A DNA stretch of 64,000 nt from Dietzia timorensis (GCF_001659785.1 NZ_CP015961.1:2604001-2668000); one strand, 5' to 3'; positions 17,785-29,418 are shown, numbered from the stretch's first letter. Translations and numbers: made by a program. Notes: a model not told the origin generated them from the letters alone.

Positions 17785-18657
17785 CTATCCGCGGAGCTTG
17801 CCGATGATCGCGCTGAAGTCCTTGTCGGCGTTGTCCTCGGCGAACTCGCTGTACATCGCGGCCGCCGCAGCGCCCATCGGCGCGGTCGTGCCGGCGGATT
17901 CGACGGCGTCCATCGCAAGGCCGAGGTCCTTGCGCATGAGCCCGGCGGCGAAGCCCGGGCGGAAATCGTTGTTCGCCGGGGACGACGGGGCGGGTCCGGG
18001 GACGGGGCAGTTGACCTCGAGCGCCCAGCAGTTGCCGGTCGCGCCGGTGACGACGTCGTAGAGCGCCTGGTCGGAGAGGCCGAGCTTTTCGGCGAGCACG
18101 AAGGCTTCGCCGACTGCGATCTGCTGGACGGCGAGGATCATGTTGTTGCAGAGCTTCGCGGCCTGCCCCGAGCCGGGAATGCCGCAGTGCACGATCTTGC
18201 CGGCCATCGGCTCGAGGACCTCTTTCGCGCGAGAGAACTCCTCGTCCGAGCCGCCGACCATGAATGCGAGCGTCCCCGCGGTGGCGCCCTTGACCCCACC
18301 GGACACAGGCGCATCGATGTGGGCGAAACCGGCGGCGCGGGCGCGTTCGCCGGTCGCGCGGGCATCGTCGACGGAGATAGTGGAGCTGTCGATGAACAAT
18401 GCGCCGTCGGTGGCCGTACCGAGGATCTCGTCGTAGACCTGGGAGACAAGTGCGCCGTTGGGCAGCATCGTGATGACGACGTCGGCACCGCGCACAGCGT
18501 CGGCGGCGCTGTCGCATCCGGTCGCCCCCGCGGAAACGGCGACCTCAAGCGACGCGGGCGCGGGGTCGAAGCCGCGCACGGCGTGCCCTGCGGCCAGGAG
18601 ATTTGCGGCCATGGGCCCGCCCATGTTTCCGAGTCCGAGAAATGCGATCGTGCTCAT
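17785..18657 (-). CDS. mmsB: 3-Hydroxyisobutyrate dehydrogenase
   Basis: A 290-residue NAD-dependent enzyme that oxidises 3-hydroxyisobutyrate to methylmalonate semialdehyde in valine breakdown. The Rossmann motif FLGLGNMGGPMAANLL, the substrate motif DAPVSGGVKGATAGTL and the catalytic lysine segment GSGQAAKLCNNM are present. The order mmsA, acyl-CoA dehydrogenase, mmsB equals Rv0753c-Rv0752c-Rv0751c. Two adjacent ATGs (18660 and 18657) both overlap the stop of the upstream dehydrogenase; I list the second, which gives MSTIAFLG. Confidence 0.94.
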   Translation of the reverse strand: MSTIAFLGLGNMGGPMAANLLAAGHAVRGFDPAPASLEVAVSAGATGCDSAADAVRGADVVITMLPNGALVSQVYDEILGTATDGALFIDSSTISVDDARATGERARAAGFAHIDAPVSGGVKGATAGTLAFMVGGSDEEFSRAKEVLEPMAGKIVHCGIPGSGQAAKLCNNMILAVQQIAVGEAFVLAEKLGLSDQALYDVVTGATGNCWALEVNCPVPGPAPSSPANNDFRPGFAAGLMRKDLGLAMDAVESAGTTAPMGAAAAAMYSEFAEDNADKDFSAIIGKLRG

Positions 18658-19808
18658 CATGCTCCCAGTCCGCGCGTGGCGACGGTCCGGCCGACCACCA
18701 TGCGCATGATTTCGTTGGTTCCTTCGAGGATGCGGTGGACTCGCAGATCGCGTTGGATCTTCTCCACCCCGTATTCGTGCAGGTAGCCATAACCGCCGAA
18801 GAGTTGGAGTGCCTGGTCGGCGACGTCCCAGCAGGTCTCGGTGACGAACATCTTCGCCATGGCGCACAGCTCGACGTGGTCGGGGTCTTTGTCATCGAGG
18901 GCGCGGGCGGCGCGCCACAACATCTGTCGAGAGGCTTCCAGCTTGGTCGCCATCTCGGCCAGCGCGAAACGGACCGTCGGTTGGTCGGCGAGTGTCTGGC
19001 CGAAGGCCTCGCGTTCGCGTACATAGTTCACGGCCTTCGAATACGCCTCGGTCGCGGCGCCGAGCGAGCAGGCGGCGATGTTGATACGGCCGCCGTTGAG
19101 TCCGCGCATCGCGATGGTGAACCCGGTCCCCTCGGTCTCTCCGATGAGATTGGCCGCTGGGACGCGTACCTGCTCGAGAATCACCTGTCGGGTGGCCTGC
19201 GCGTGCCAGCCCATCTTCTTCTCGTTCGGACCGAAGTCGACGCCGGGCATATCCGCGCTGACAAGGAACGCGGAGATCCCCTTCGGCCCGGAGTCTCCCG
19301 TGCGCGCCATGACTACGTAGAGATCGCTATCCCCGGCACCGGAGATGAACTGCTTGGTCCCGGTGAGCACGTACTCCTCGCCGTCACGCACGGCCTTCGT
19401 GCTCAGTGCCGCCGCGTCCGAGCCGGCCCCGGGTTCGGTGAGGCAGTAACTGGCGAACAGGTCCATCGTTGCCAACTTCGGGATCCACTCGGCACGCTGG
19501 GCGTCGGTGCCGAACTCGTCGATCATCCACGTGCACATATTGTGGATCGACAGATAGGCGGCGGTAGCCGCGCACCCGCGGGAGAGTTCTTCGAAAATGC
19601 GCACGCCGTCGAGGCGACGCATCCCCGAGCCGCCATGCTCTTCGGACGTGTAGATCGCGGCCACGCCCATGTGCGCGGATTCGCGGATCACGTCCTTCGG
19701 AAAGTGCTTGTCCAGGTCCCATTCGAGGGCCTTGGGGGCGATGCGCTTGCGCGCGAACTCGGCGGTCGCGTCGACGATCGCTTGCTCGTCGGGGGTCATC
19801 ACTGGCAT
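18657..19808 (-). CDS. Acyl-CoA dehydrogenase, probably isobutyryl-CoA dehydrogenase (FadE9-like)
   Basis: A 383-residue flavin enzyme. It has YCLTEPGAGSDAAALST and LTGTKQFISGAGDSD, and near the C-terminus HRILEGTNEIMRM, which carries the EGT catalytic segment missing from the two dehydrogenases of the carboxylase operon. Position between mmsA and mmsB indicates the valine pathway: isobutyryl-CoA to methacrylyl-CoA. The hydratase and thioesterase steps are not encoded nearby. It overlaps mmsB at TGATG, giving coupled translation. Confidence 0.9.
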   Translation of the reverse strand: MPVMTPDEQAIVDATAEFARKRIAPKALEWDLDKHFPKDVIRESAHMGVAAIYTSEEHGGSGMRRLDGVRIFEELSRGCAATAAYLSIHNMCTWMIDEFGTDAQRAEWIPKLATMDLFASYCLTEPGAGSDAAALSTKAVRDGEEYVLTGTKQFISGAGDSDLYVVMARTGDSGPKGISAFLVSADMPGVDFGPNEKKMGWHAQATRQVILEQVRVPAANLIGETEGTGFTIAMRGLNGGRINIAACSLGAATEAYSKAVNYVREREAFGQTLADQPTVRFALAEMATKLEASRQMLWRAARALDDKDPDHVELCAMAKMFVTETCWDVADQALQLFGGYGYLHEYGVEKIQRDLRVHRILEGTNEIMRMVVGRTVATRGLGA

Positions 19809-19856
19809 GAGGGAACGGGTCCCCTTTCTTGACGTTACTGTGACGCGAGTGGGTCG

Positions 19857-21383
19857 CTAGTCCATGAGCGGCATGACGAAGCTGGCGCCTTCCTTGACGC
19901 CGGACGGCCACCGCTGGGTCACGGTCTTGACCTTCGAATAGAACTTGATTCCCTCGGTGCCGTGCTGATTGAGGTCGCCGAATCCGGACTTCTTCCAGCC
20001 GCCGAAGGTGTGGTAGGCGATCGGCACGGGAATCGGCATGTTGACGCCGACCATGCCCACCTGCACGCGGTCGACGAATTCGCGCGCGGTGTCTCCGTCG
20101 CGGGTGAAGATCGCCACGCCGTTGCCGTAGTCGTGTTCGCTCGGCAGCGCGAGCGCCTGCTCGAAGTCCTCGGCGCGGACGACCGAGAGGACCGGGCCGA
20201 AGATCTCGTCGGTGTAGATCGACATGTCGGAGGTGACGTTGTCGAAGAGTGTGGGACCGATGAAGTAGCCCTCCCCCAGTGATTCGCCCTCGAACTCGGC
20301 GTCGGCGGCTCCGGCACCGCGACCATCGATGACCACGGTGGCGCCCTCGGATTCGCCCGCGGCGATGTAGTTCTCCACGCGAGTGCGTGCCTCCGACGTC
20401 ACGAGCGGACCGTAGTCGGCCTTCGAATCGTGGCTGTGGCCCACGCGAAGTTCGCGGGTCTTCTCCGCGATCTTCTCCACGAGGGCATCGGCGGTCTTCT
20501 CGCCGACGGGCACGACCACCGAGATGGCCATGCAGCGTTCGCCGGCGGAGCCGAACCCTGCGCCGACCAGCGCGTCGGCGGCCTGGTCGAGGTCGGCATC
20601 GGGCATGACGATCGCATGGTTTTTCGCGCCGCCGAAGCACTGGGCGCGCTTGCCGTTGCGAGCGGCCTCCGTGTAGATGTACTGCGCGATCGGCGTCGAG
20701 CCGACGAAGCCCACGGCCTGGACGGTCTCGTTCTCCAAGATCGCATCGACCGCCTCCTTGTCGCCGTGCACGACCTGCAGCACGCCGTCGGGCAGGCCCG
20801 CCTCTGTGAGCAGCTCGGCCAGCCGGACGGGAACAGAAGGATCCCGTTCGGACGGCTTGAGGATGAACGCGTTACCGCAGGCCAGCGCGGGCCCGAGCTT
20901 CCACAATGGGATCATCGCCGGAAAGTTGAACGGGGTGATCCCGGCGACGACACCCAGGGGCTGGCGCATCGAGTACACATCGATTCCCGACCCTGCGCCC
21001 TGCGAGTACTCACCCTTGATCAGGTGCGGGGCGGCGATGCAGAACTCGATGACCTCGAGGCCGCGCTGGATATCGCCATGCGCATCGGGCACCGTCTTGC
21101 CGTGCTCGATCGACAAGAGCTCGGCGAGCTCGTCGGCATGGGCGTTGACGAGGTCCACGAAGCGCATGAGCACGCGGGCGCGCTTTTGCGGGTTGGTCGC
21201 TGCCCAGCCGGGTTGCGCCTTCGCGGCGCGGGCGATGGCGTCATCGACCTCCGCCCTCGAAGCGAGCGGGACGAGCGCCTGCGCGCGCCCCACGCTCGGG
21301 TTGAGCACCTCGGCCTCGCGGCCGCCTCCTCCCTCTGCTCGCTTGCCGTCGATGTAATGGGTAACCCTGCGAAGCTCGGCCAT
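19857..21383 (-). CDS. mmsA: Methylmalonate-semialdehyde dehydrogenase (CoA-acylating)
   Basis: A 508-residue aldehyde dehydrogenase converting methylmalonate semialdehyde to propionyl-CoA with NAD and CoA. The nucleophile is Cys284 in GSAGERCMAISVV. The usual general-base glutamate is replaced in CFGGAKNHAIVM, the hallmark of the CoA-dependent MMSDH subfamily. PFNFPAMIPLWKLGPALACG lies in the cofactor domain. The ATG at 21383 (MAELRRVTHYIDG) has AAGGAAGG upstream and is preferred to a reading 17 codons longer. First gene of the valine operon mmsA-dehydrogenase-mmsB-luxR. Confidence 0.95.
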   Translation of the reverse strand: MAELRRVTHYIDGKRAEGGGGREAEVLNPSVGRAQALVPLASRAEVDDAIARAAKAQPGWAATNPQKRARVLMRFVDLVNAHADELAELLSIEHGKTVPDAHGDIQRGLEVIEFCIAAPHLIKGEYSQGAGSGIDVYSMRQPLGVVAGITPFNFPAMIPLWKLGPALACGNAFILKPSERDPSVPVRLAELLTEAGLPDGVLQVVHGDKEAVDAILENETVQAVGFVGSTPIAQYIYTEAARNGKRAQCFGGAKNHAIVMPDADLDQAADALVGAGFGSAGERCMAISVVVPVGEKTADALVEKIAEKTRELRVGHSHDSKADYGPLVTSEARTRVENYIAAGESEGATVVIDGRGAGAADAEFEGESLGEGYFIGPTLFDNVTSDMSIYTDEIFGPVLSVVRAEDFEQALALPSEHDYGNGVAIFTRDGDTAREFVDRVQVGMVGVNMPIPVPIAYHTFGGWKKSGFGDLNQHGTEGIKFYSKVKTVTQRWPSGVKEGASFVMPLMD

Positions 21384-21511
21384 GAGTGCCTTCCTTTGAC
21401 GAAAGTCTGTGCTTCTACGTGATGAGCGCCACATTACAGCCCACGGTGCCGAGATTCCAGTGAATTAGCACTAACCGTTATTGGGCCTCCCCTGCGCGAT
21501 CGCGTGTCACC

Positions 21512-22171
21512 ATGGAAGCGATGTCAGAACCATTTCTCCCACGCCGCCCCTCCCCGATGGGAGGGCGCAAGCCCACCAACGCCGACCTGCCGGCATTCGC
21601 CACGCCGAACCCCGACGCCATCGACGACGTTCTTCCCGCACCCGGGACCCGGCTGCGCATGCTCATAGTCGGGGTCAATCCGGGGTTGTGGACGGCCGCC
21701 GTCAACGGCCCCTTTGCCAGGCCCGGAAACCGTTTCTGGCCATCCCTCCACCGCGCAGGCCTGACCGGGCACCAGATCGACGCCTCGTTGGGATTGTCCG
21801 ATGACGACGCACGCCACCTCGCGCTCCGCGGAATCGGAATCACCAACCTCGTCGGACGGGCGACGACGCGCGCGGACGAACTAAGCAAGGACGAACTGCG
21901 AGCGGGCGGCCGCCGACTGGTGGAGCGACTGCCGCAGCTACGCCCCGATGTCGTCGCGGTCGCGGGAATCACCGCGTTCCGGGTGGCTTTCGACGACCGG
22001 AAAGCCGTCCTCGGCGAACAGGACACCACGGCGATCGGGGGCTGGCCGGGCGGCGTGCGATTGTGGGCGGTCCCCCAGCCCAGCGGGCTCAATGCCCACG
22101 AGAACATCGACTCACTGGCGGCAAAATGGCAGACGGTATGGGACGCTGCCACGGATGCGGCCTCCGATTAG
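21512..22171 (+). CDS. mug: G/U mismatch-specific DNA glycosylase
   Basis: A 219-residue member of the Mug/TDG branch of the uracil-DNA glycosylases, which removes uracil or thymine mispaired with guanine. The active-site loop LIVGVNPGLWTAAVNGPFA, the motif GNRFWPSLHRAGL and the C-terminal intercalation loop PQPSGLNAHE match the family. The N-terminal 45 residues are a basic, proline-rich extension. The start may be here or at the next ATG, three codons in (MSEPFLP); neither has a clear ribosome-binding site. Divergent from mmsA with a 128-base shared promoter region. Confidence 0.88.
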   Translation: MEAMSEPFLPRRPSPMGGRKPTNADLPAFATPNPDAIDDVLPAPGTRLRMLIVGVNPGLWTAAVNGPFARPGNRFWPSLHRAGLTGHQIDASLGLSDDDARHLALRGIGITNLVGRATTRADELSKDELRAGGRRLVERLPQLRPDVVAVAGITAFRVAFDDRKAVLGEQDTTAIGGWPGGVRLWAVPQPSGLNAHENIDSLAAKWQTVWDAATDAASD

Positions 22172-22303
22172 TGCACACAACGCAGGCCGCTCGCGCGCTT
22201 CGTCGCGCGATCTAACGAGGCGCATTATCTGGGAATTCACAGGTACGTTGTCGGATATAGAACGAAGAACCACATCCGCCTAGAGCACCCTGGAGGATCG
22301 CCT

Positions 22304-24025
22304 GTGAGCACGATCGCCGACACCACCGACAAGATCTGGAAGAACTCGTACGCCGACGGGGTGCCGCTGCATCTCGATTACGGCCACGACACCCTTGTCG
22401 ACACGTTCGGGGAGGCGGTCAAGAAGTACCGCAAGCGCAGCGCACTGTCGTTCTTCGGCAAGTCGACCACGTACGGCGAGCTCGGCGAGAAGGTGCACCG
22501 CTTCGCCGCGGTCCTCCACGCCAAGGGCGTGCGCTCCGGGGACACGGTCGCGATCGTGCTACCCAACAGCCCACAGAACGTCATCGCGTTCTGGGCGACG
22601 CTGTCGCTGGGGGCGTGCGCGGTCCAACACAACCCGCTGTATACGGCCGCCGAGCTCACCGCACCATTCCAGGACCATGCCGCCAAGGTCGCCGTCGTAT
22701 GGAACAAGGCCGCCGACGTCATCGACAAGGTCGCATCCGAGGCTCCCGTCGAGACGATCATCGCGGTCGACCTCATTGCCGAGATGCCGCTGTCGAAGCG
22801 GATCCCGCTCGCGCTTCCGCTGCCGCCACTGCGCAAGATGCGCGCCCAGCTCAGCGAGCACGCGCCGCGGCACGAGGACTTCAACAAGCTCATGGACAAG
22901 GCGTCGGTGCGCAAGGGCAAGAAGGTCACGAAGGCCGCCGAAGTGTCCGAGTCCGCGGCGGCGCTCATGCTCTACACCTCCGGCACCACGGGCAAGCCGA
23001 AGGGTGTGCCGCTCACCCACGAGAACCTGCGCGCCAACGTCAAGCAGGGCATCGCGTGGGTGCCCACGCTGCGCGAGGACATCCAGCACGTCATGCTCGC
23101 AGCGCTGCCGATGTTCCATGCCTACGGCCTCACGCTCAACATGACCCTCGCGCCGTTCATCGGCGGTCAGATCGTGCTGCTGCCCTCGCCCACCAAGGAA
23201 CTGCTCACCGACACGCTGAAGAAACACTCGCTCACGTGGGTGCCCGGCGTGCCAGCGCTCTACAACACGATCCTCGATATCGCCGAGTCCAAGGGCTACG
23301 CGCTGGATAACGTGCGCGCGGCGTTCTCCGGTGCGGCTTCACTTCCGACCGACGTCATCGAGCGGTGGGAGGACACGACGGGAAGCGTGCTCATCGAAGG
23401 CTACGGGCTGTCGGAGACTTCGCCGATTCTCGTCATCAATCCGGCGAACGAGGACCGTCGCCCTGGCTACATCGGGCTGCCGATTCCCGATACCGACATC
23501 AAGTTCGTGAGCACCGAGGACCCGACCGTTGAGGTCGGGATCGGCGAGGAGGGCGAGATCATCGCGAAGGGCCCGCAGGTATTCGGCGGGTACCTCAATC
23601 GACCGGAGGCGAACGAGGAGTCGTTCGTCGACGGCTGGTTCCGCACCGGAGACGTCGGGGTCATGGATTCCGATGGCTTCATCAAGATCGTCTCCCGCGT
23701 CAAGGAGATGATCATCACCGGCGGATTCAATGTTCATCCGCAGGAAGTCGAGGATGTCATCGCGCAGGTCGACTCCATCGCGAAGGTCGCCGTGGTCGGG
23801 GTTCCCAAGGACGACGGCTCCGAGAAGGTCGTCGCCGCGGTTGTCCTCGCAGACGGTGCGACGCTCGATGTCGACGCGCTGAAGAAGCACTGCCGAGAAA
23901 ACCTCACCCGCTACAAGGTACCGCGCGATTTCTTCGCCTTCGACGAGCTCGCCGAGGACCAACTGGGCAAGATCCGCCGCGTCGAGGTGCGCCAGCAGGT
24001 GTTGGACATGATCGACGAGGCGTGA
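22304..24025 (+). CDS. Long-chain fatty acid--CoA ligase
   Basis: A 573-residue FadD-type enzyme that activates long-chain fatty acids. Motifs in order: P-loop LYTSGTTGKPKGVPLTH (about residue 225), GYGLSETSPIL, GYLNRPEANEESFVDGWF, RTGDVGVMDSDGFIKI and VSRVKEMIITGGFNVHPQEVE, typical of the acyl-CoA synthetases. The start is GTG at 22304, preceded by GGAGG. It is a single gene with its own 130-base upstream region. It is distinct from the ligases at 13.6 kb and 43.1 kb, which flank specific catabolic operons, so it may be the general fatty-acid ligase of this region. Confidence 0.93.
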   Translation: MSTIADTTDKIWKNSYADGVPLHLDYGHDTLVDTFGEAVKKYRKRSALSFFGKSTTYGELGEKVHRFAAVLHAKGVRSGDTVAIVLPNSPQNVIAFWATLSLGACAVQHNPLYTAAELTAPFQDHAAKVAVVWNKAADVIDKVASEAPVETIIAVDLIAEMPLSKRIPLALPLPPLRKMRAQLSEHAPRHEDFNKLMDKASVRKGKKVTKAAEVSESAAALMLYTSGTTGKPKGVPLTHENLRANVKQGIAWVPTLREDIQHVMLAALPMFHAYGLTLNMTLAPFIGGQIVLLPSPTKELLTDTLKKHSLTWVPGVPALYNTILDIAESKGYALDNVRAAFSGAASLPTDVIERWEDTTGSVLIEGYGLSETSPILVINPANEDRRPGYIGLPIPDTDIKFVSTEDPTVEVGIGEEGEIIAKGPQVFGGYLNRPEANEESFVDGWFRTGDVGVMDSDGFIKIVSRVKEMIITGGFNVHPQEVEDVIAQVDSIAKVAVVGVPKDDGSEKVVAAVVLADGATLDVDALKKHCRENLTRYKVPRDFFAFDELAEDQLGKIRRVEVRQQVLDMIDEA

Positions 24026-24151
24026 TCGGAGCTGCTTCGCTGTAGCGCACAGCGAACTCTGAGCGGCGTCGTAGGTTCATCCATGCGGCGCCGCTCATTC
24101 TCGATAACAGCACCCCGCGACCGGCGGTGCACCGGCAATCGAGGAGGATCC

Positions 24152-24459
24152 ATGTTCGCCACGCGAGGCCACCACGCACCCACGTACTCAGACCAGGAGA
24201 TCTTTTCCACCACGCTCTACCCGCGCTCGCCGAACAGCGACTGGCGCGAGATCGCCATCCGCGCAGGCAGCCAGGCAGAAGCTGAACGGATCGCCATGCG
24301 CGTCGAGGAGGGCGGCTACTCGGGTATTTTCCTAGTCTCCCCGGCGCGCGCCTGCGCGCGGCTCGTCGACGAGTGGGGGCGGGTGTTCCGCGTCGGGAAC
24401 TGGCCACGCGAAGACGGCGACGGGTCGGACGCAGGTGCGGCCGCGGACGCAGCCTCCGG

Positions 24460-24463
<4 letters not shown>
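24152..24463 (+). CDS. Small hypothetical protein
   Basis: A 103-residue protein I do not recognise. The ATG at 24152 is preceded by GAGGAGG at a good distance, which supports this start over an upstream one at 24083. The sequence has a mixed alpha/beta look (DWREIAIRAGSQAEAERIA, then GYSGIFLVSPARACA) and ends in an Ala/Gly/Asp-rich tail. No signal peptide or membrane segment is visible. It ends four bases into the 3' end of the convergent AtuA-like gene. Confidence 0.6.
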
Positions 24464-26708
<2,245 letters not shown>

Positions 26709-26718
26709 TATTCGCGCC

Positions 26719-27279
26719 ATGTCCGACTCTCCGTCCATCGACTTTCCCGACCTGATCCCCGCCGAGGGGCTGGAGCTGCGTCGCCTGCGCGCGCCCGAGC
26801 ACGGCGGGGACGCCACAGACGTCGAGGAGATCGACGGAGTGGTGCCGCCCGAGTCGATCCGAGAGACGTTCTACTACTTCACCTCCATCCCCGCAGGGGG
26901 CGGGCGCCTTGCCCAGTTCCTCGCCGAGGACGCCCCGCGGGTGACGTACGGCGTGTGGAACGCCGCCGAACCGCTCGGCAGTACAAGCCTCTACAACTGG
27001 GACCTTGCGGAGCGCACCTGCATGGTCGGCTACACCTGGCTGTCCCTCACGGCGCGCGGAACCGGCGCCAATGCGAAGGTCAAGGCCGCGCTTTTCGCCA
27101 CCCTTGCCCGGCACGGTTTTACGGCCGTGCGGCTGCGTGCCGACGTTGCCAACGTCCGCTCGCGCGCGGCAATGCGCAAGATCGGCGCGAGGGAGGCCGA
27201 GGTCGAACCCGGGCCCAGGCTGTACGAGTGGGATCCCGAACGCCGCTCACGCTCGCAATACTTCGTCGTCGAACTCTGA
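26719..27279 (+). CDS. GNAT-family N-acetyltransferase
   Basis: A 186-residue acetyl-CoA-dependent acetyltransferase. The acetyl-CoA loop is seen in YTWLSLTARGTGANAKVK and the following helix ALFATLARHGFTAVRLRADVAN, then SRAAMRKIGAREAE, the pattern of ribosomal-protein/aminoglycoside type GNAT enzymes. The ATG at 26719 lies 10 bases after the methyltransferase stop; a longer in-frame reading overlaps that gene and is rejected. Substrate unknown. Confidence 0.8.
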   Translation: MSDSPSIDFPDLIPAEGLELRRLRAPEHGGDATDVEEIDGVVPPESIRETFYYFTSIPAGGGRLAQFLAEDAPRVTYGVWNAAEPLGSTSLYNWDLAERTCMVGYTWLSLTARGTGANAKVKAALFATLARHGFTAVRLRADVANVRSRAAMRKIGAREAEVEPGPRLYEWDPERRSRSQYFVVEL

Positions 27280-27333
27280 TCGAGAAGGTGGCGCCCCGGA
27301 GCCGTACACCGAGATACACATCTCCACAGCATC

Positions 27334-27364
27334 TGTAGCGGCTACACTGCGATACATGCATCGC
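27334..27364 (+). promoter_or_regulatory. Palindrome overlapping a -10 box upstream of the AAA ATPase gene
   Basis: TGTAGC-G-GCTACA (27334-27346) is a perfect inverted repeat. Its right arm overlaps TACACT (27343-27348), a good actinobacterial -10 box. A second inverted repeat, GCGAT-N6-ATCGC (27349-27364), follows at the expected transcription start. This arrangement is typical of an operator placed to block RNA polymerase. The regulator is not evident from the neighbours. Confidence 0.5.
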
Positions 27365-27405
27365 TTGCGCGAATCCGGCGTCCGGCGTCATCGGGAGGTC
27401 TGTCC

Positions 27406-28632
27406 ATGAGCACCGCGAATGCCGCACCCGGGCGGCAGGCCAACCCGTTTCGGCCGGGCTTCGGCCGGATGCCTCCGATCGTCGCGGGGCGCGATATCCA
27501 TATCGGCCGGATCACCGATGCGATGGTCGACGGAGGCGGCGAGCACTTCCTCCTCCGCGGGCACCGCGGAATGGGCAAGACCGTGCTGCTCAGCCTGGCC
27601 GTCGACGCGGCGCTCGAGCAGGGCTGGCTCCCCCTTTCCACGACGGCGTCTTCGACTCTCGTGGAGAAGATCATCCATACCGAGATTCCCGAGATGCTCC
27701 GCACGCTCGAAGGCGGAAAGAGCGAGCGGGCGCAGGTCACCGGCGTGCAGATCGCCTCGGTCGGGCAGATCTCGACGACACGCACGAAAATCCATCCGAG
27801 CAAGCCGACGCTGGAATCGCGGCTGCGCGAGCTCGTCGACACCGCCGCCGCCGTGACCGGCAGGCCCACCGGCGTGCTGCTCACGGTCGACGAAATGCAT
27901 CGCCAGGCGCTCGAGGACCTCGCCGAGATCGCCGCGGTGACCCAGACTCTGACCCGCGACAACTTCCCCATCGTCTTCGTCGGCGCCGGGCTGCCACCGA
28001 ATGTCCACGCCCTTCTCGAGGAGCCGCGCACCACGTTCCTGCGCCGCGCTCAATCCATCGAGCTCGGACCTCTCGGCTTGCCGGACACGCGCACGGCGCT
28101 GCTCGACCCGTTCTATGACGCCGGACGCCGCATCTCCGACGACGCCGCCGATCTCGCCGCCCAGGTGACGCAGTCGAACCCGCACCTCATCCAGCTTTTC
28201 GGCCGAGAATTGTGGGATTCGGTGTCCGAGCGCGAGGCGGGCGACGCTGCAACGGTCGACGTCGACGACGTGACGACTGCGATTCCGCGGTTTCGCGAGC
28301 ACATGCGCCAACAACTGCATTGGACGGCGCTCAAGGGGCTTACCGAGCGCCAGCGCGAATACCTCACGGCGGCAGCCCAGTTCGAGCTACCCACCGAGGC
28401 GCGCACGGTGCGCGAGCGCCTAGGCTGGACCGAGCAGACGGCGAACAACACCCTCACCGCGCTCGTGTCCGCCGGCGTCATGTATCGCCCCCAGCACGGC
28501 AGACTCGATTTCGCGGTGCCCTACCTGCAGGAACACGTGTACACCGAGGGCACCTCTATCCCGGATCTCGCGCCGATACATAAGCCGCCGCGGCATTCGG
28601 AGATCGCCAAGCTCCTCTTCCCCGGTTCCTGA
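27406..28632 (+). CDS. Orphan AAA-type ATPase with a C-terminal winged-helix region
   Basis: A 408-residue protein. Walker A is HRGMGKTVLL (about residues 52-61), Walker B is LLTVDEMH (about 163-170), and FVGAGLPPNVHALL fits the sensor-1 strand, giving an Orc1/Cdc6- or archaeal-ATPase-like core. The last 90 residues (GLTERQREYLTAAAQFEL, WTEQTANNTLTALVSAGVMYR) look like a winged helix. Such single-gene ATPases are common in actinobacteria but mostly uncharacterised. It has its own palindromic promoter and no obvious partner. Function unknown; a DNA- or protein-handling switch is possible. Confidence 0.75.
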   Translation: MSTANAAPGRQANPFRPGFGRMPPIVAGRDIHIGRITDAMVDGGGEHFLLRGHRGMGKTVLLSLAVDAALEQGWLPLSTTASSTLVEKIIHTEIPEMLRTLEGGKSERAQVTGVQIASVGQISTTRTKIHPSKPTLESRLRELVDTAAAVTGRPTGVLLTVDEMHRQALEDLAEIAAVTQTLTRDNFPIVFVGAGLPPNVHALLEEPRTTFLRRAQSIELGPLGLPDTRTALLDPFYDAGRRISDDAADLAAQVTQSNPHLIQLFGRELWDSVSEREAGDAATVDVDDVTTAIPRFREHMRQQLHWTALKGLTERQREYLTAAAQFELPTEARTVRERLGWTEQTANNTLTALVSAGVMYRPQHGRLDFAVPYLQEHVYTEGTSIPDLAPIHKPPRHSEIAKLLFPGS

Positions 28633-28698
28633 ATCGGCGGGAGCTACGAGCTTTCGACGCCTAATCGTTCACCGAAACGTCCCTCGTCGTTTCCGGCG

Positions 28699-29373
28699 GT
28701 GTATCCCGGCCATGGGCACTATGGAGTGGTGCCTCTCTCCTCCGCCGATCCCCTCGTCTTGTCGTATCCGTTTACCGGGCGCTGGCTCGCCCGGAACAGC
28801 CCCGCGCGCCGGATCCCGAGCCACGGCACGGATCTCATGGGCTCGACGTACGCGATAGATTTCGTCGCCGTGGGGGACGACCATAGGGGCGCGCCGTTAT
28901 CCCTCGGCTCGGCGCTCGGCACGGAACCACCGGAGAAGTTCGTCGGCTTCGGCGCCCCGGTCAACGCGCCGATCGCAGGCCGCATCGTCGAATCGTATGA
29001 CGGCGCACACGACCATGTCGCCCGGCGGTCCCAACTCACGCTCGTGCCATATCTACTCACCCAGGCGCAACGATTGCGCGAAGGAGTGCATGGTCTGGCC
29101 GGCAACTATGTCGTGATCGACATTTCCGGGGAGGGGCCCTTCGTCCTGCTCGCGCATTTGCAACGCGGCAGTGTGTGCGTGCGCGATGGTGATTTCGTCG
29201 AGCCCGGGCAGCAGGTGGCCTGCTGTGGGAATTCTGGAAACAGCACGCAACCGCACGTGCATCTTCAGGTCACCGACTCCACGGACTGGCGGAACGCGAA
29301 CGGGCTCCCGCTCGCGTTCCGCCACCCGGGCGCCCCAGAGCTGCCGGCAGAATCGGAAATCGTCGACGTCTGA
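28699..29373 (+). CDS. M23-family (LytM-like) metallopeptidase without a visible signal peptide
   Basis: About 224 residues. The LytM zinc motifs are visible: PSHGTDLMG (HxxxD) near residue 44 and HVHLQV (HxH) near residue 188, with the barrel core GFGAPVNAPIAGRIV, YVVIDISGEGPFVLLAHLQ and FVEPGQQVACCGNSGNS between them. M23 enzymes cut peptidoglycan cross-bridges outside the cell, yet I see no signal peptide or membrane segment here, so export or function is unclear. The start is uncertain: GTG at 28699 is listed, and nearby GTGs a few codons in are equally possible. A small stem (GAAACG/CGTTTC, 28675-28694) precedes it. Confidence 0.75.
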   Translation: MYPGHGHYGVVPLSSADPLVLSYPFTGRWLARNSPARRIPSHGTDLMGSTYAIDFVAVGDDHRGAPLSLGSALGTEPPEKFVGFGAPVNAPIAGRIVESYDGAHDHVARRSQLTLVPYLLTQAQRLREGVHGLAGNYVVIDISGEGPFVLLAHLQRGSVCVRDGDFVEPGQQVACCGNSGNSTQPHVHLQVTDSTDWRNANGLPLAFRHPGAPELPAESEIVDV

Positions 29374-29418
29374 GCCCGGCGGTCCCCGACGCCGACGAGC
29401 GAGCGCTTCGGTCGGCCG

